Of a DNA stretch of 64,000 bases, positions 8,853-19,948 are shown piece after piece. Position 1 is the first letter of the stretch, and each line of letters begins with the position of its first letter. The position numbers and the translations under genes are program-made. Source of the DNA: Closterium sp. Naga37s-1. Taxonomy: Eukaryota; Streptophyta; Zygnematophyceae; Desmidiales; Closteriaceae. The stretch lies in NCBI GenBank assembly GCA_947471745.1, contig CANJKZ010000174.1, positions 3,829,001 to 3,893,000 on the forward strand. Direction: 5' to 3'. The notes beneath the pieces were generated by a model. It was not told the DNA's origin. It did not search any database and saw nothing but the letters and a program-made list of their open reading frames with translations.

Positions 8853-11800
8853 TATAGACACACTGACATGGTATAGAGATTACAGCCTTAAAAAAAAAAG
8901 GTAGAAATAACACTCACAGTGAGCGAGAAGTTGTTGTCGAAGGCACACCACCCGGCATCGCTCCAAGCACTCGCCTCACACTGCCTGGGCGCACACAACG
9001 ACTCCGCCTTGAAGGCCGGGGTGAACCTGCCTCGTATCCTCGCACTCATGACTCGCATTGACGGCGCCAGGCACTGGTGTGGGTAGGAAAAAGGGGGAAA
9101 GAAAGGGGAAGTAGCGAGAGGGTGGAGGGATCGGGGGAAGGGAAGTTGCCGCAATTTTTCTAGGAGCATCGAAAGGAAAGGTGGAGGGGGAAGAGTAGAG
9201 CAGCATGCCATCCCTTTTTAGGCGCCTCAAAAGTTGCCACCCCAGCAGCACCATGTGATTGTATGCCCCACACACACACTCAGCTGAGTCTTTTTTTTAG
9301 AATTCTAAACAAAAAAAATGTTTTTTTTTTTAAGAATTTTCAAAGAGCAGAGCAGCATGCCACCCCAGTAGAATCATGTGATTGTATGCCCCGCACACAC
9401 ACTCAGCTGAGTCTTTTTTTTTAGAATTCAAAAAAAACAATTGTTGTTTTTTTTTTTTTTGAATTTTCAAAGAGCAGAGCAGCATGCCACCCTAGAAGCA
9501 TCATGTGATTGTATGCCCCGCACACACGCTCAGCTGCCCTCCAACACAAGCACACGTGTCCTGCTCCGCAAGTTCGTTACCTGCTCCGGACTGGTGGTTT
9601 GCTGTCCATTCCACTCACGTCTTTAGGGATGCGGTCCTTGGGAGTGTTAGACGAGCACACGGGAGCAGCGTACCACCCCAGCACCACCATGTCATTGTAT
9701 GTGCCACAAGCACATACGCCCCTTCCCTGCTAGGCTGCTTGCTAGCTACCCACCAACGCACTCACGTCTTTGGGAATGCGGACTTCGGGAGTGTTGGTCC
9801 ACAACACAGGAGCAGCGTACCACCCCAGCACCACCATGTCATTGTATGTGCCACTCACACTCTGTTCTGCCGTCTCTAACACAAGCACGTGCACCATTCC
9901 TGGATTGCGTGTTTGCTCGCTGCCCACTCACGTCTTTAGGAATGCGGTCCTTAGCAGTATTAGTCCAGCACACGGGAGCAGCATACCACCCCAGCACCAC
10001 CATGTCGTTGTATGTGCGCTGGGCTGGCAGCGATCGATCCCCCGGTGTGCCCCCAACCACACCAAGCTGCTCGCATTCGAAAAAGGAGTGAGGGAAGAAA
10101 GGGGGGACAAGGCAAGGACGTGTTTCAGTAGGGGGAGCGGCATACCACCCCAGTGCCACCATATCGTTGTACGTGTGCTGGGCTGCCAATGATCCATCCC
10201 CTGGTGTGCCCCCCACCACACCAAGCTGCTCGCATTGGGGAGGGGGTTAGGGGGGGAAGAAAACAGAACGATGAGTTCCCAGGGGTGCCCAGCCCACCAC
10301 CGGAAGGGAAGAAGGGCGAGCAGCAGCAGTGAGTGGTCGAGCAACACTCCATCTCAAGCATGCAATTCTCAGGGTGTGCCCCCCACCACACCTAGCTGCT
10401 CGGATTGGGGTGGAGGAAGAGGAGATGGGGAAGAAGGGAGAAAGTGAGAGGGAAGCGGGAGAGAAAGAAGAGTGATAGCGCTGTGAAATCTCACAACACA
10501 GAAGCAGCAATCCACCTCAGCACCACCATGTGGTTGTTAGGAAATGATAAGGAAAATGCAAAAACAGAATTACATAGACATATACACCAAGAGTAAAACT
10601 AAAATTAGAACCTGAACATGCAAAGGAGCTGCTGACAAAATGTTAAGAGGCAGCAAAGCAATGCTAAGTAAGGAGCCAGACACCAGAACGGTTAGGAGCA
10701 TGCCTGGAAGAAGAGGCGGAAGAAGCTGAGGAAATCTCCAAGTGCGTCCAGTGACCAGAGAGACACGTGCGCACTCACTGCCCTCACGTGAATGCTGTTG
10801 GGGGCGGGGGGAAAGGGAGAGGAAGTGTCGGGGAGGTGGGGGGGAAGTTTAGCTGGTTGGAGGGGAAACAGGTGAGTTGAGAGACGTGTCCCACTGTGAA
10901 CAAATGGAGGCGCGCGCACTCACTCACTGTCCTCACGTGGATGCCGCAGGTACGGAAAAGAGAGGGGGATGGAGGAGTGGAAACATGCATGACCGGTTGG
11001 GCATTCAAGCATCAATCCATGGGGGTGTGGCCGACCACTGCAAGGTCGGCGTTGGGCAACATTACTCCATGGGGGTGCGAGTGCACGAACTGGGTGATGT
11101 TGGCAAAGTGCAGCACTCTTGAAACTTTCGGTTGTCAAGAATGGGTATGGTGGGCTGGACTCACGTGGGGGTGCGGCCGGCCAGGGCAAGATCCGCCTTG
11201 GGTAAGTGCGTGTGCACGAAGTGAGTGACATTGGCAAAGAGCAGCACGTCACAGTCCATGTAAAATATTCTAGGGAGAGACCACCGGCGCATGAACTCGT
11301 GTAGGATGAACCAGCGCACCTGATTTGAGCGGGGGAATGAAAATGGGGGGTGGTGTGTAGATGAACGAGGGGCAGCATGGGAATGTGGGAGTGGAGAGTG
11401 AGAAGCGAGAGCAGCACGTGGCAGTCCATGTAGAATATGCGGGGGAGGGACCACCGGCGCATGAACTCGTGTAGGATGGACCAGCGGACCTGGTGGAGGG
11501 GGAAGTGTTGGGGGAGTGGGAGCATGGCATGGCAGCAGTACGACAAGAGGGGAGGGAAGGGAATGAAGGGAAGGGAGAGCAGCACGTTGCAGTCCATGTA
11601 GAATATCCAAGGGATTGACCACCGGCACTATTTTTGAGGCGCCTCAAAACACGTCGCAGTCCATGTAGAATATTCGGGGGAGGGACCACCGGCGCATGAA
11701 CTCATGTAGGATGAACCAGCGGACCTGAGGGGGGGGGGATGAAGAGAGGAGCATTTCCTATGTTGGACTGGATTCCCCTGGGATCTCTCGGTACTACTCA

Positions 11801-13749
11801 CCTGGTACGAAACCACCTCACCAACGTTCTTCTCAAACGCCTCCTCTACCCCCTTGTACTCCTCATAGTCCTCCACCTGCACTCCCTCCGCTTCCATCAC
11901 CCTCTTGCACACCCGTGGCCCGATCAGAATCACCCGCGAGTTCAGCCGTCTCGCCTGCTTCAGCGTCTCAAACGCGTACCGGCCCCGCCCACACCCCGTC
12001 CTCGCCCTAAGAAACTGCACCACTGGGATATCCCCAGGGCTACCCATTGCCGCAGCTCCAGGGTTACCACCAAGCCTGCTTCCGGACCTGCTTCCAGAGC
12101 TATCGCCTGAGCCGTTGTCGTTTTTTTCCCTGCTATCTTTACTAGCTTGCCTTTCCACCGCGTTTCCTCTCTCCTGCCGCTCGCCTTGCCTCCCAGCTCC
12201 TCCCCCACCCCTCTCCTTGCTTCCCCTCTCCGCTCCCCCCCGCGCACCTAAACCCAACCCCCCATCCGTCACCCCTCCCCCGTCCTCCCCCTCCCCCTCT
12301 TCCCCCCACCACCCTCGTTTCCCCGCCAGAAGCTCCCGAAAAGCCGAGGGATTCTTAAGAACGTCGGCACTGCTAACCAGCCCGTGCCTGGACGACGACT
12401 GGATTCCATTACCCTCCTCTGGAAAGGATTTCCCTGCTGCCCGGGAGCCGCTTTCTACCCGGAAATTTCCTCCTCCTGCTCCTGCTGCTGCTGTTTCTGC
12501 CCGGAAATCCCCTCGTAATGGTGTTTGGGAGTCGAATGAAGGCTCGGAGTATTCGTCTAGTTCAGCTGCCGTTCGCATTTGCTGCTGCTCCTCCTTGGTG
12601 GTGCTGGAGTGGAGGAGAGGGGAAATCCGGAAGAAGTAGAGGAGGAGGAGAACTAGTGACCTGCAGGAAGGAAGGGAAGGGAAGGAAACGGAGAGAATTA
12701 TAAAGTCATCTACTGCTTGGAAACCTTCTGGCGCTGCTAGGAAATTCCCTCCTGGTGGTGTTTGGGAATCGAATGAAGTCTCGGAGTATTCGTCGAGTTC
12801 CACTGCTGTTCTCATGCGCTGCTGCTCTTCCTTGGTGGTTGTGGTGGTGGAGTGGAGGAGAGGTGCAACGCGGAGGAGGTAGAGGAGGACGAGGAGAAGG
12901 GACATGCAGGAAGGGGAAGGGAAGGGGGAGGAGGGAAGAAAAACGGGGAGAATACTCAGTCACCTGCTGCCCGGAAACTTTCTGGTGCTGCCTGGAATCC
13001 ATACAGTGCTGCCTGGAATCCATACAGTGCTGCCCGGAACGCTCCTGATGCTTCTGTTCTCATGTGCTGCTGCTCATCGTTGTAGCTCTGGGTGGTGGAG
13101 TGGAGGAGAGGGGAGACGCGGAGGCGATAGAGCAGGAGGACGAGGAGGGACCTGCGGGGAGGGGAGGGTGTTGGAAAGTTGGAGGAGAAACAGAGAGATT
13201 GTGCTGCTGTTCGCATGCGCTGCTGCTCTTCCTTGGCGTTCTGGGTGGTGGAGTGGAGGAGAGGGGAGACGCGGAGGCGATAGCGCAGGAGGACGAGGGG
13301 GGGGACCTGCGGGGAGGGGAGGGTGGGGAATGGGGAGAGAAGGGGAACAGTGGCGGGTGGGGATATGCGAAAGGGTGGGGAATGGGGAGAGCAATGGCAA
13401 AAGGGTAGAGAAGAAGGAGACTAGAGAAGGACGGGATGGTCACTCACAACGCGCCAATGACAATCAGCGGAATCGCACGGCGACCGGACGCAAGCAGTCC
13501 CGCCACTCTCTCCGCTTTCACCACCCCTTGTAAGTCTCGTAGCTGACCCACTAGGTGACCCACGAGCTGACCTACTAGGTCGCTCTTCTTGCCTCTCTCC
13601 CCCTTCGAGCTTCTCTCCGCTTTCACCCCCCCTCGCTCCGTTTTCGAGCTTCTTTCCGTCTTCGACCCTCTCTCTGTTCTGGAGCCTCGCTCCGCCGGTT
13701 TCGTCGCTCGATCCGCCTTCGACTGCGCGGCGATCGCCATTGCTGACAC
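8458..13749 (-). CDS. GT2: type II membrane DCD-motif glycosyltransferase-like gene, tandem paralogue of GT1
   Basis: Seven exons join with consistent phases: 13448-13749, 11802-12660, 11165-11319, 10704-10794, 9932-10066, 8918-9073, 8458-8655. Together they give 631 residues ending in TAG. Residues 1-80 are Arg/Lys/Glu/Ser-rich and cytosolic. One transmembrane helix spans the exon 1/2 junction ([19 protein letters not shown], about 92-110). A Gly/Arg-rich stem follows. The catalytic-like region starts at [18 protein letters not shown] (about 308) and has [10 protein letters not shown] with D409-x-D411. Later motifs are [35 protein letters not shown] and [10 protein letters not shown]. Introns separate parts that are fused in GT1 exon 2. 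The exon 4 donor is CAG|GCATGC, again GC. Introns carry many decayed copies of exons 2, 3 and 5. The exact family and sugar are unknown; Golgi localisation is inferred from topology. Confidence 0.75.
8699..8853 (+). repeat. Tetranucleotide microsatellite (gaca/gacg)n in GT2 intron 6
   Basis: About 155 bp of gaca units with an internal block of gacg units. Frames through it are low-complexity shadows. Confidence 0.97.
9200..10545 (-). repeat. Array of about nine copies of GT2 exon 5 (TYNDMV exon)
   Basis: Copies are marked on the minus strand by [15 protein letters not shown] text (plus motif caccatgt-ttgta) near 9248, 9371, 9494, 9688, 9835, 9999, 10160 and 10525, with an acceptor-only remnant near 10390. 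Only 9932-10066 has acceptor, full 45-codon frame and GTGAGT donor. Copies at about 9610-9700 and 9765-9860 keep the donor but lost the first half. The copy at 10140-10235 keeps the acceptor but diverges at the end. The three left copies share a roughly 122-bp unit with T/A-rich hairpins (9290-9330, 9412-9470). Confidence 0.85.
9211..9234. repeat. 24-bp palindromic insertion with 5-bp target duplication
   Basis: tgcca at 9206-9210 and again at 9235-9239 flank a 24-bp insert. Its core (9214-9233) is the palindrome CTTTTGAGGCGCCTCAAAAG with one mismatch. The neighbouring exon copy near 9353 shows the empty site (catgccaccccag). Confidence 0.75.
11165..11735 (-). repeat. Array of four copies of GT2 exon 3 (DCD exon)
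   Basis: Copies encoding [20 protein letters not shown] lie at about 11649-11730, 11590-11628 (truncated), 11400-11495 and 11165-11319. Three keep the CAG|GT acceptor. Only 11165-11319 continues to a proper donor. Copies one and two meet at the palindrome ttttgaggcgcctcaaaa (11632-11649). In the third copy the motif reads DCH. Confidence 0.85.
12600..13330 (-). repeat. Array of four copies of the start of GT2 exon 2 (transmembrane exon)
   Basis: Each copy encodes [19 protein letters not shown] followed by [10 protein letters not shown] or a variant. Starts are near 13305, 13158, 12907 and 12660. Three keep a CAG acceptor. In the third the acceptor is CAT, so the splice site is lost. Only the last copy continues into the catalytic region. 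The second copy ends at a possible donor (CAG|GTGACT) after two repeats of GFQAALY. Confidence 0.85.
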
Positions 13750-14869
13750 GTCTCAAAATACGCCTCCCGAGGGCCACGTATGTTACAAAATAAGCCTGGT
13801 ACGTGATTCCAGTCCAGTCCCTCGTCTCAACGTACTACTATGTTAGAAGCCTGGTCCGTCGAGATTTTCCTTCCGAGCTAAGGAGGAGCTGTCAAGATGG
13901 CTCCGCTATCCACGGGTATGGCTACCATTGCGCCGCTGCCTCGTAATCCACAGCAATCCTTCGCTATCATGCACGAAAGGAGCCGGGTGTATCGGCCTCT
14001 GCCGTGTCTCGAGCCAATCTAGGGCGTGTCAGAGGACTGAACGGTTCGTAGTCAGAGGAACCGAACGGTTGCACACGAACTCTACAGCCCGCTTTGGACT
14101 GAGTCAGAGGACCGAACGGTTCGGTCAAACTCTCGCGAACGGTGACCGATTAAAACACGAACACACGAACTCGTTTGGCAACTCTCGTTACTACAGTGGC
14201 AAAAGAATATTCACTTGTTGAACATCACTTCAGATTAACAGAATGCTGCCCATTTCAGGATTTTTACTCCATTCTCCTAGCGTCCTTACCCTTAACCTAG
14301 ATCTAGGCTGCGTTCTTTTGGCATTAATTTGCCAAAAACCTCCATCTTGGAACCTTCTCAACGCATCAGAAGAACACTTATCGTGGTTTGATTACCAGCG
14401 CATTCATTCCGAACCTGGACACACCAATTTAAGCGAGAATGCCTGCATAACCACTCTTTTTTTACGCACAAATTTAACCGTGCCATGTTTCCCCGTTCCT
14501 TCTTCGCCTAGTGAATGGCCATGTTCTGCAGGATTTTGAATCCCTCCTTGGAACTTGCTTGTAGGCTTCTGACGGCTAAAATTTGGGTGGCTGGCGTCTA
14601 GGTTACCCAAAAAATCAAGTCAGGCGCAACTTAACGACGGGATAGCATAGCCAGCAGAACATGCCACTTGGGAGGCGGTCCCAAGAAGGAGGAATGAACA
14701 TTGAGCCTTCCTGATCTCACAACTAGCTAACCCTAGCCTATCCCTTATGCGCCCAACCCAAATGGTGGAATGACGAGGGTTTAGTACAGGGCTAGGGCAC
14801 AGGGTAAAACCAAACATTGCTCCACCTTTAGGGCAAACTTAAGGTGCCCAACCCCCTTGTTGCACCAAA
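13750..14869. other. Intergenic region upstream of GT2
   Basis: No gene is recognised. 14035-14150 holds several copies of a self-complementary accgaacggttcggt-like motif, a possible regulatory or hairpin repeat. The promoter of GT2 should lie at 13750-14000. Confidence 0.5.
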
Positions 14870-14985
14870 TGTCAAAATGCATATATTGTTGTGTAGGCTG
14901 GAGTGGGGTACTCATTAGAGAGTACAACCCTTTTAGGGTTTCCCATATTGTACTCCTAATTCATTCCACTGCATTGATTCTGGCA
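14870..14985 (+). repeat. Element A 5' LTR
   Basis: It begins TGTCAAAATGC and ends TGGCA. It matches 17805-17934 except for a 14-bp deletion and a few substitutions. Confidence 0.88.
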
Positions 14986-14997
14986 TGGTTTCAGAGC
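14986..14997 (+). other. Element A primer-binding site
   Basis: TGGTTTCAGAGC lies directly after the LTR, the same sequence as in TRIM-2. Confidence 0.85.
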
Positions 14998-15049
14998 ACG
15001 CCCCGTTCTAGGACCGTATTTTTTAGGGCCCACCGATTAGTTCCGTTCC

Positions 15050-15840
15050 TGCCCGGCGTTCGTTTTTGCCCTGCCCTGCCCGACGTTTCTGCCCTGCCCT
15101 GCCCTGTCCCGCGCGGTCGCGCTGCCCCGCACGCGCTGCCCTGCTCGCCACGCGCGTGCACTGCCCTGCCCAGCGATTTCGCGCTGCCCTGCCCTGCCCT
15201 GCCCTGCCGCGTGCTGCCTTGCTGCCGCGCATGCTGCGCTGCTGCCCGCGCTGCCCTGCTCGCCGCGGGCGTGCCCTGCCCTGCTGCCCGCACTGCTCTG
15301 CTCGCCGACGGCGCGCACTGCCCTGCCCCGCTGCCCAGCGCCTGTGCGCGCCCTGCTGCCCCGTAACCGCGCGTGCCTTGCTGCCCAGCGCCAGCGCGTG
15401 CCCCGCTGCCCAGCGCCAGCGCGTGCCCCACTGCCCAGCGCCCGTGCGTGCCCCGTTGCCCAGCGTCAGCGCACGCCCCACTGCACAGCGCCCGTGCGCG
15501 CCCTGCTGCCCTGTACCCACGTGCGCCCCGCTGCCCAGCGCCCGCGCGTGCCCCGCTGCCCTGCGCCCGTGCGCACCCCGATGCCCAGCGCCCGCGCGCC
15601 CCTGCCCTGCCCTGCTAGCGCGTATCCCACTGCCCAGCGCCCGCGCGCCCCTGCCCGGGCGCAAGTGACGCCTGCTGCTGCCCTAGGTGCTGCCGCCTGC
15701 TGCTGCCGCCCTAGGTGCTGCTGCCACCCGCGTGCGCTGCCCCGCGCTGCCCTGTCCCGTGCTAGCATTGCCTTGCCCCTTTGCCGTTGCTGCTGCTGCT
15801 GCTACTGCCCTTGCTACTGCCCTTGCTACTGCTGCCGTTA
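15050..15840 (+). repeat. Element A leader: GCCCTGCC-type degenerate tandem repeats
   Basis: About 790 bp of C-rich units (ccctgcc, cgctgcccagcgcc) lie between the primer-binding site and the gag ATG at 15849. Long Ala/Pro/Cys frames here are low-complexity shadows. Confidence 0.8.
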
Positions 15841-15848
15841 CTGCTGCT

Positions 15849-16203
15849 ATGGCGACTCCCACTATGCTAGCCTTAGAGGTAGAGGGACGCTCACTTGGGT
15901 TTGAGTCCTGGGTAGAGAACTTTCACCAGTACCTCCAGAGTGTCACTCAGGACAACGCCTCCCTGTTCGAGCACACGTCGGGGTTCCTTTCGGCCCCCGA
16001 GGCTCCTACTGTGTCTGCTGCTGACGCTAGGGAGGAGGTGCGGATGCAGTACCGCGCAGACCACGTTGCCTACAAGCGGTGGATGGCGTGTGACGTCGCC
16101 GCCAAACTTGCAGTAGGTGCTAACCTCTCGCGCGACCAGAGAGCCCACTTTCGCCAGGTGCCGTCGGCCCATGCTTTCTATACCTCTGTGGTTAGGCACT
16201 ACT

Positions 16204-16235
<32 letters not shown>

Positions 16236-17470
16236 TGCCACCCTAGGCTGTCTTGCGCTGCCTCTTACCTTCCATGCGCTGTCAGACATTGCCACTGTTG
16301 CTGACGAGGGTGGTCATAGTGGAGCTGGCGGGAGTGGCGGGGGCGGGCAGCAGGAGTTAGTGCCTTCGTGTGTCGCTGCTTGTGCGCCTACTAGCACATG
16401 TGCGGTTCCTGCGGAGGCGTTGCTCTCGGTCCCTGTCACTCTAGAAGACCCCACCTCTGGACTAGTCTATGCGCACCCTTCCACAGTTTTCTCGTGTCTC
16501 GTCGTCCCCTCTGACTCCTCTGGCTCGACCGAGGGGGGTGACCCTGCTGCTGCTGACACAGCGACCTCTCGCCGCTCGCCGCGCTTGGAGACACCTACGG
16601 GTTCTCCACCTCGGACATCTTCGCTTCCTCTGCAGCCTGTCGCTGTGGACTTTGGGGGCCCATGTGTTGTTGGGGGTGGTGACGATGAGGGTGCTGGATC
16701 TGGGGGTTTTGGTTCTAGGGGTGCTGACTCTGGGAGTGCTAGGAGTCCTCTTTTTGGTGGACTTGGAGGTACTGGTACTAGAGGTGCTGGGTCTGGGGGT
16801 GCGTTGCAGTCGCTGCCGCAGCGGCCTATCTTCTTGGAGCAGCCGTTGTCGTCGCTGCCCGAGCTGGCCCCCACTCGTACTACTCCTCCTCTTTCGTTTC
16901 CGCCGCCTGGCCTGTCTCGGCCACTGTTGCTGCCTGACTCCCTTCTGCCTGCTCTTGCTCGATACTCCCCGTTGCCTATCTCCCTGACTGGGCGTCGAGT
17001 GCTTGTGTCCTGTGCCGCCTCCCCTGCTACCTTTCGTGTTACTCGGTAGCCTGTTGTCCTGCCGTTACCTCCCCCGTCTTCTTTTCTTGCCATTCCTGAC
17101 CATGTGTCTGACCTTGCTCGTGCTGCTCGCCCGACTATCCCTTGTTGTCTAGCCGCGCTTGTGACTGCACCTGCTTCTTCGACTGCTGCTGCTTCTACCT
17201 TAGTAGCTGAGCTCGCAGGCTTTGCCGCTACTTGCCGCCATGCCTACCTTGCTGGTCTCGTTTCTGCCTCTTCGTGTCCTACGTCCGTCGGAGGTGAGCT
17301 TGCCCTTGGCTGTGACGTCCGTGAAGTCAGACAGTTCGAGTTAGAGTACCTGCCGTACCCTCTCAGTATCCGGACTCGTTGCGTTGCGCCCGGGAGACAC
17401 CACCCTGCGCATTGGCGGGCTGCTTGGAGGGTGCTGTGCTACTTGGCCAGACTAGCGAGCAGAGCGTAGC
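15849..17470 (+). pseudogene. Element A gag with remnants of protease, spacer and RNase H regions
   Basis: Gag starts at ATG 15849 and reads to the poly-C tract at 16203-16231 (about 118 codons: SWVENFHQYLQS, VAYKRWMACDVAAKLAV, RDQRAHFRQV). This corresponds to the gag N-terminus of elements B and D. After the poly-C come a Gly-rich part, a protease-region fragment (SVPVTLEDPTSGLVYAHPST), the Gly/Ser-rich linker seen before RT in D, TLVAELAGFAATCRHAY, VGGELALGCDV, and finally PLSIRTRCVAPGRHHPAHW. Integrase core and RT catalytic motifs are absent. Several frame changes occur. Confidence 0.8.
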
Positions 17471-17804
17471 ACTTTGCACTCAGTTCCTTTGCCGTGCGAG
17501 TGTTGTAGCAGCGTTCCCAGCTTTGCCTTCATACGTGGCCACACAACCAACACTGCTTGTCTCTTGATCTTGTCTTGTACTTTGATATATAAACATGCAT
17601 GTTTCTGGTTGCTATGTTGTAATAATTGTACTGCTTGCTCTATTATAAAACTGCATGTGAACTGGCCTTGTGGCCGCTTACTAGTGCTCGGAATGCGTGG
17701 TGATCTTGAGATCCACCATGAGCTTGCTTTGCTTTGTTTCTTCTCTTGACTGGTCTTGTGACCGGTTGTTGTGTTTGCTATCCCCCACTTCGCCTATGGG
17801 GATG

Positions 17805-17934
17805 TGTCAAAATGCATATATTGTTGTGTAGGCTGTAGTGGGGTACTCATTAGAGAGTACAACCCTTTTAGGGTTTCCCTTTTTGTACTCCCCATGCCTG
17901 CTAGTGAATTCATTCCGCTGCATTGATTCTGACA
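17805..17934 (+). repeat. Element A 3' LTR
   Basis: 130 bp from TGTCAAAATGC to TTCTGACA; direct repeat of 14870-14985. Confidence 0.88.
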
Positions 17935-18674
17935 CTGAATGCCTGTAAAAAACATTCGAGCATGAAACTCCTCACTCAGCCTCTCCTCCAATGAGCGTGT
18001 GTCAGTGCACCTTGTCGAATTTTGTTGTCCGCTTTTTATCCAGCGCAGGAACCGACCCCAAAAGTTTTAGCATGTGAGGTGCCAAATTTTCGCTCTACAG
18101 TAGCCACTTCTTCCGTCCCGCTGCGTTGAAAATTCTTGGATGGGCGAGAGGAGACTTCCTGGGGATGAAGTTTCCTTTCTGGTAGAGCTTTTGCCTAGCC
18201 AGAGTCCGTATGCCTACAGGACGCCGCCAATTGTCCGCACAACTAGTGCGGAGCAATTCGCCCTCTCATGTGCGAATGAGCCTCCGAACCAGCTATGCGG
18301 GGCCGTGGCAATAAGCCCCCCAATGTGTACTGGGTAGGCAAAAGCGCCCAAAAGGTGACCATCAACAACGTTGTGCTACTGTATCCCATGTTGGGAGGAG
18401 GGTTAGTTTACACTCGCAACGGACGTATCGGGCAGATTGCAATGTATCTATGAACCAATTTCAAGAAGTTGCAAGTGGTTAATTTCAGGCCTTTACGGCA
18501 ACGTCGAGGCAGCAGTAACCTTCGGTTAATGAGGCAATGAAGGTACTTGGAAACTGACTTCGGTTAGATTGATGCGGCGGAAAATAATGCAAAAATAAAT
18601 TGCTCTCCTCTTCTCCCCACTCTCGTTCGCTTTCATGGGACACCACAGCGATAATTAGCGAATGGGACACAAAG
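17935..18674. other. Spacer between elements A and C
   Basis: No gene, LTR or repeat family is recognised in these 740 bp. Confidence 0.5.
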
Positions 18675-19021
18675 GGCGGAGAATAGGCGATTATGGGAGA
18701 GCCTAGGCGCAGAGTTGCACGATCGGAGAAAGAGGTGCGAGTTTTCCATGTACGGACTTGTTGGAGACCGAATATTGGTATTCAGGAACAATAACTTGGT
18801 ATATAGTAACTGAAGGAAAGAGATTGATCAAATTGATAGATTACAACAGATACAGCATGAACCTTATAGGAAACATAGTGACGTGTGCGAGAACGTTCTA
18901 CGAGAACGTTGTTCAAGGAGAACGTGGAAGCATCTACTCTAGTATGCGATTCCGGGTTGGCTCCGCCAGGTGAAAATACCATCAGGTGAAAATACCGTCA
19001 GGTGGATTTTCTATCTGCCCA
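18675..19021 (-). repeat. Element C 3' LTR
   Basis: Matches 38946-39290 over its whole length with scattered substitutions; the ends on minus are TGGGC... and ...CTCCGC. Confidence 0.82.
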
Positions 19022-19100
19022 GGGTGACGATTCTGAAACTCGTCCGCGTGTTTCCGCACACGCATACTCACCGCACCAGCCATGTTGAAGGACATGGCAC

Positions 19101-19943
19101 CTATTCCTGCTCATTTTCACGCTCGTCGTCTGTGAGATCAACTTGCCCAACAGCGGCAAAGCAGTGCTTGAATGCTGGGGAATGCAACGCCTTTGTGAGA
19201 TAGTCAGCGGGTTGCTCGCTCGTCGGAATGTACGTAAGCACGAGCTTCTGGCGCTTCACCATCTGCTGCAGCCAGATAAAACGCCTTTCCATGTGCTTGA
19301 GATTCCCCTTGAGCCCTGGCCCTTCCGCAAGAGAAATCGCAGATGAGTTGTCCACGTGCATGACGGTCGGCACCCCGGCATCAAGAAGCCGAAATTTGGC
19401 GAGTAGAAAGCGCAAACGGCGCGCCTCCTTTTCGGCCTCCGTTGCAGCAATGTACTCAAATTCCGTTGAGGATAGTGTCATGCACTTAATCCTCTGACTT
19501 GCCCACGAAACTGCAGCTCCGCTAAGCATAAAAACGTATCCGCTGGTACTGCTGCGCGTCTGCCGGTCACCCTCGTCATCGGAATCCGTATACCACACCA
19601 GGCGCAGAGTATCCAGTCCATCACTAAATTCGAGGGCGAAATCGCGGGTGTTCACCACGTAGTCAATGCAGCGGTCCAGCTCCCTCCAGTGCTGGTCATT
19701 GCGAATCATCAACCCCGAGCCCAACTTGCTGCATGCGTACGCAATGTCGAGACGGGTCGTGGTCACGGCAAACTGGAGCGAACCCACTTTCTGGCGGTAC
19801 TCCTCCTCTTCCACGCTTGGTATTCTTCGTCGTCAAATGTCAACTCGGTGTACGCATCGACCGAGATGGGCGTTTTTGGGCGACGACCAGTCTGCTCTTC
19901 GTCCACAAAGCTGCGACGCAGCTTGTCCACATATGCGCTTTGG
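19101..19943 (-). pseudogene. Element C: RNase H and end of RT region
   Basis: The minus strand carries VGSLQFAVTTTRLDIAYACS and YTDSDDEGDRQTRSSTSGYV. MTLSSTEFEYIAATEAEKEA and HVDNSSAISLAEGPGLKGN follow, then the C-terminal ERRFIWLQQMVKR and ADYLTKAL. These are the usual copia RNase H landmarks. The segment 19815-19943 carries AYVDKLRRSFVDEEQTG but is out of frame with the rest, so at least one frameshift is present. It continues across B into 27386. Confidence 0.85.
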
Positions 19944-19948
19944 TGCAT

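Larger units (their letters stand above)
14870..17934 (+). mobile_element. Copia element A: internally deleted, non-autonomous LTR element
   Basis: LTRs are 14870-14985 (116 bp) and 17805-17934 (130 bp); the 14-bp difference is one indel. A TGGTTTCAGAGC primer-binding site follows the first LTR, and a short purine tract (tggggatg) precedes the second. The flanks (ccaaa / ctgaa) do not form a clear target duplication. The LTR sequence is related to those of B and D. Internally it has gag, then only short pieces of pol. Confidence 0.88.

Noticed and set aside
14991..15904. Several 100-213-codon Ala/Pro/Arg/Gly frames on both strands
   Set aside because: Low-complexity shadows of the GC-rich repeat leader of element A; the same applies to 26018-26921 and 33660-34190 in elements B and D.
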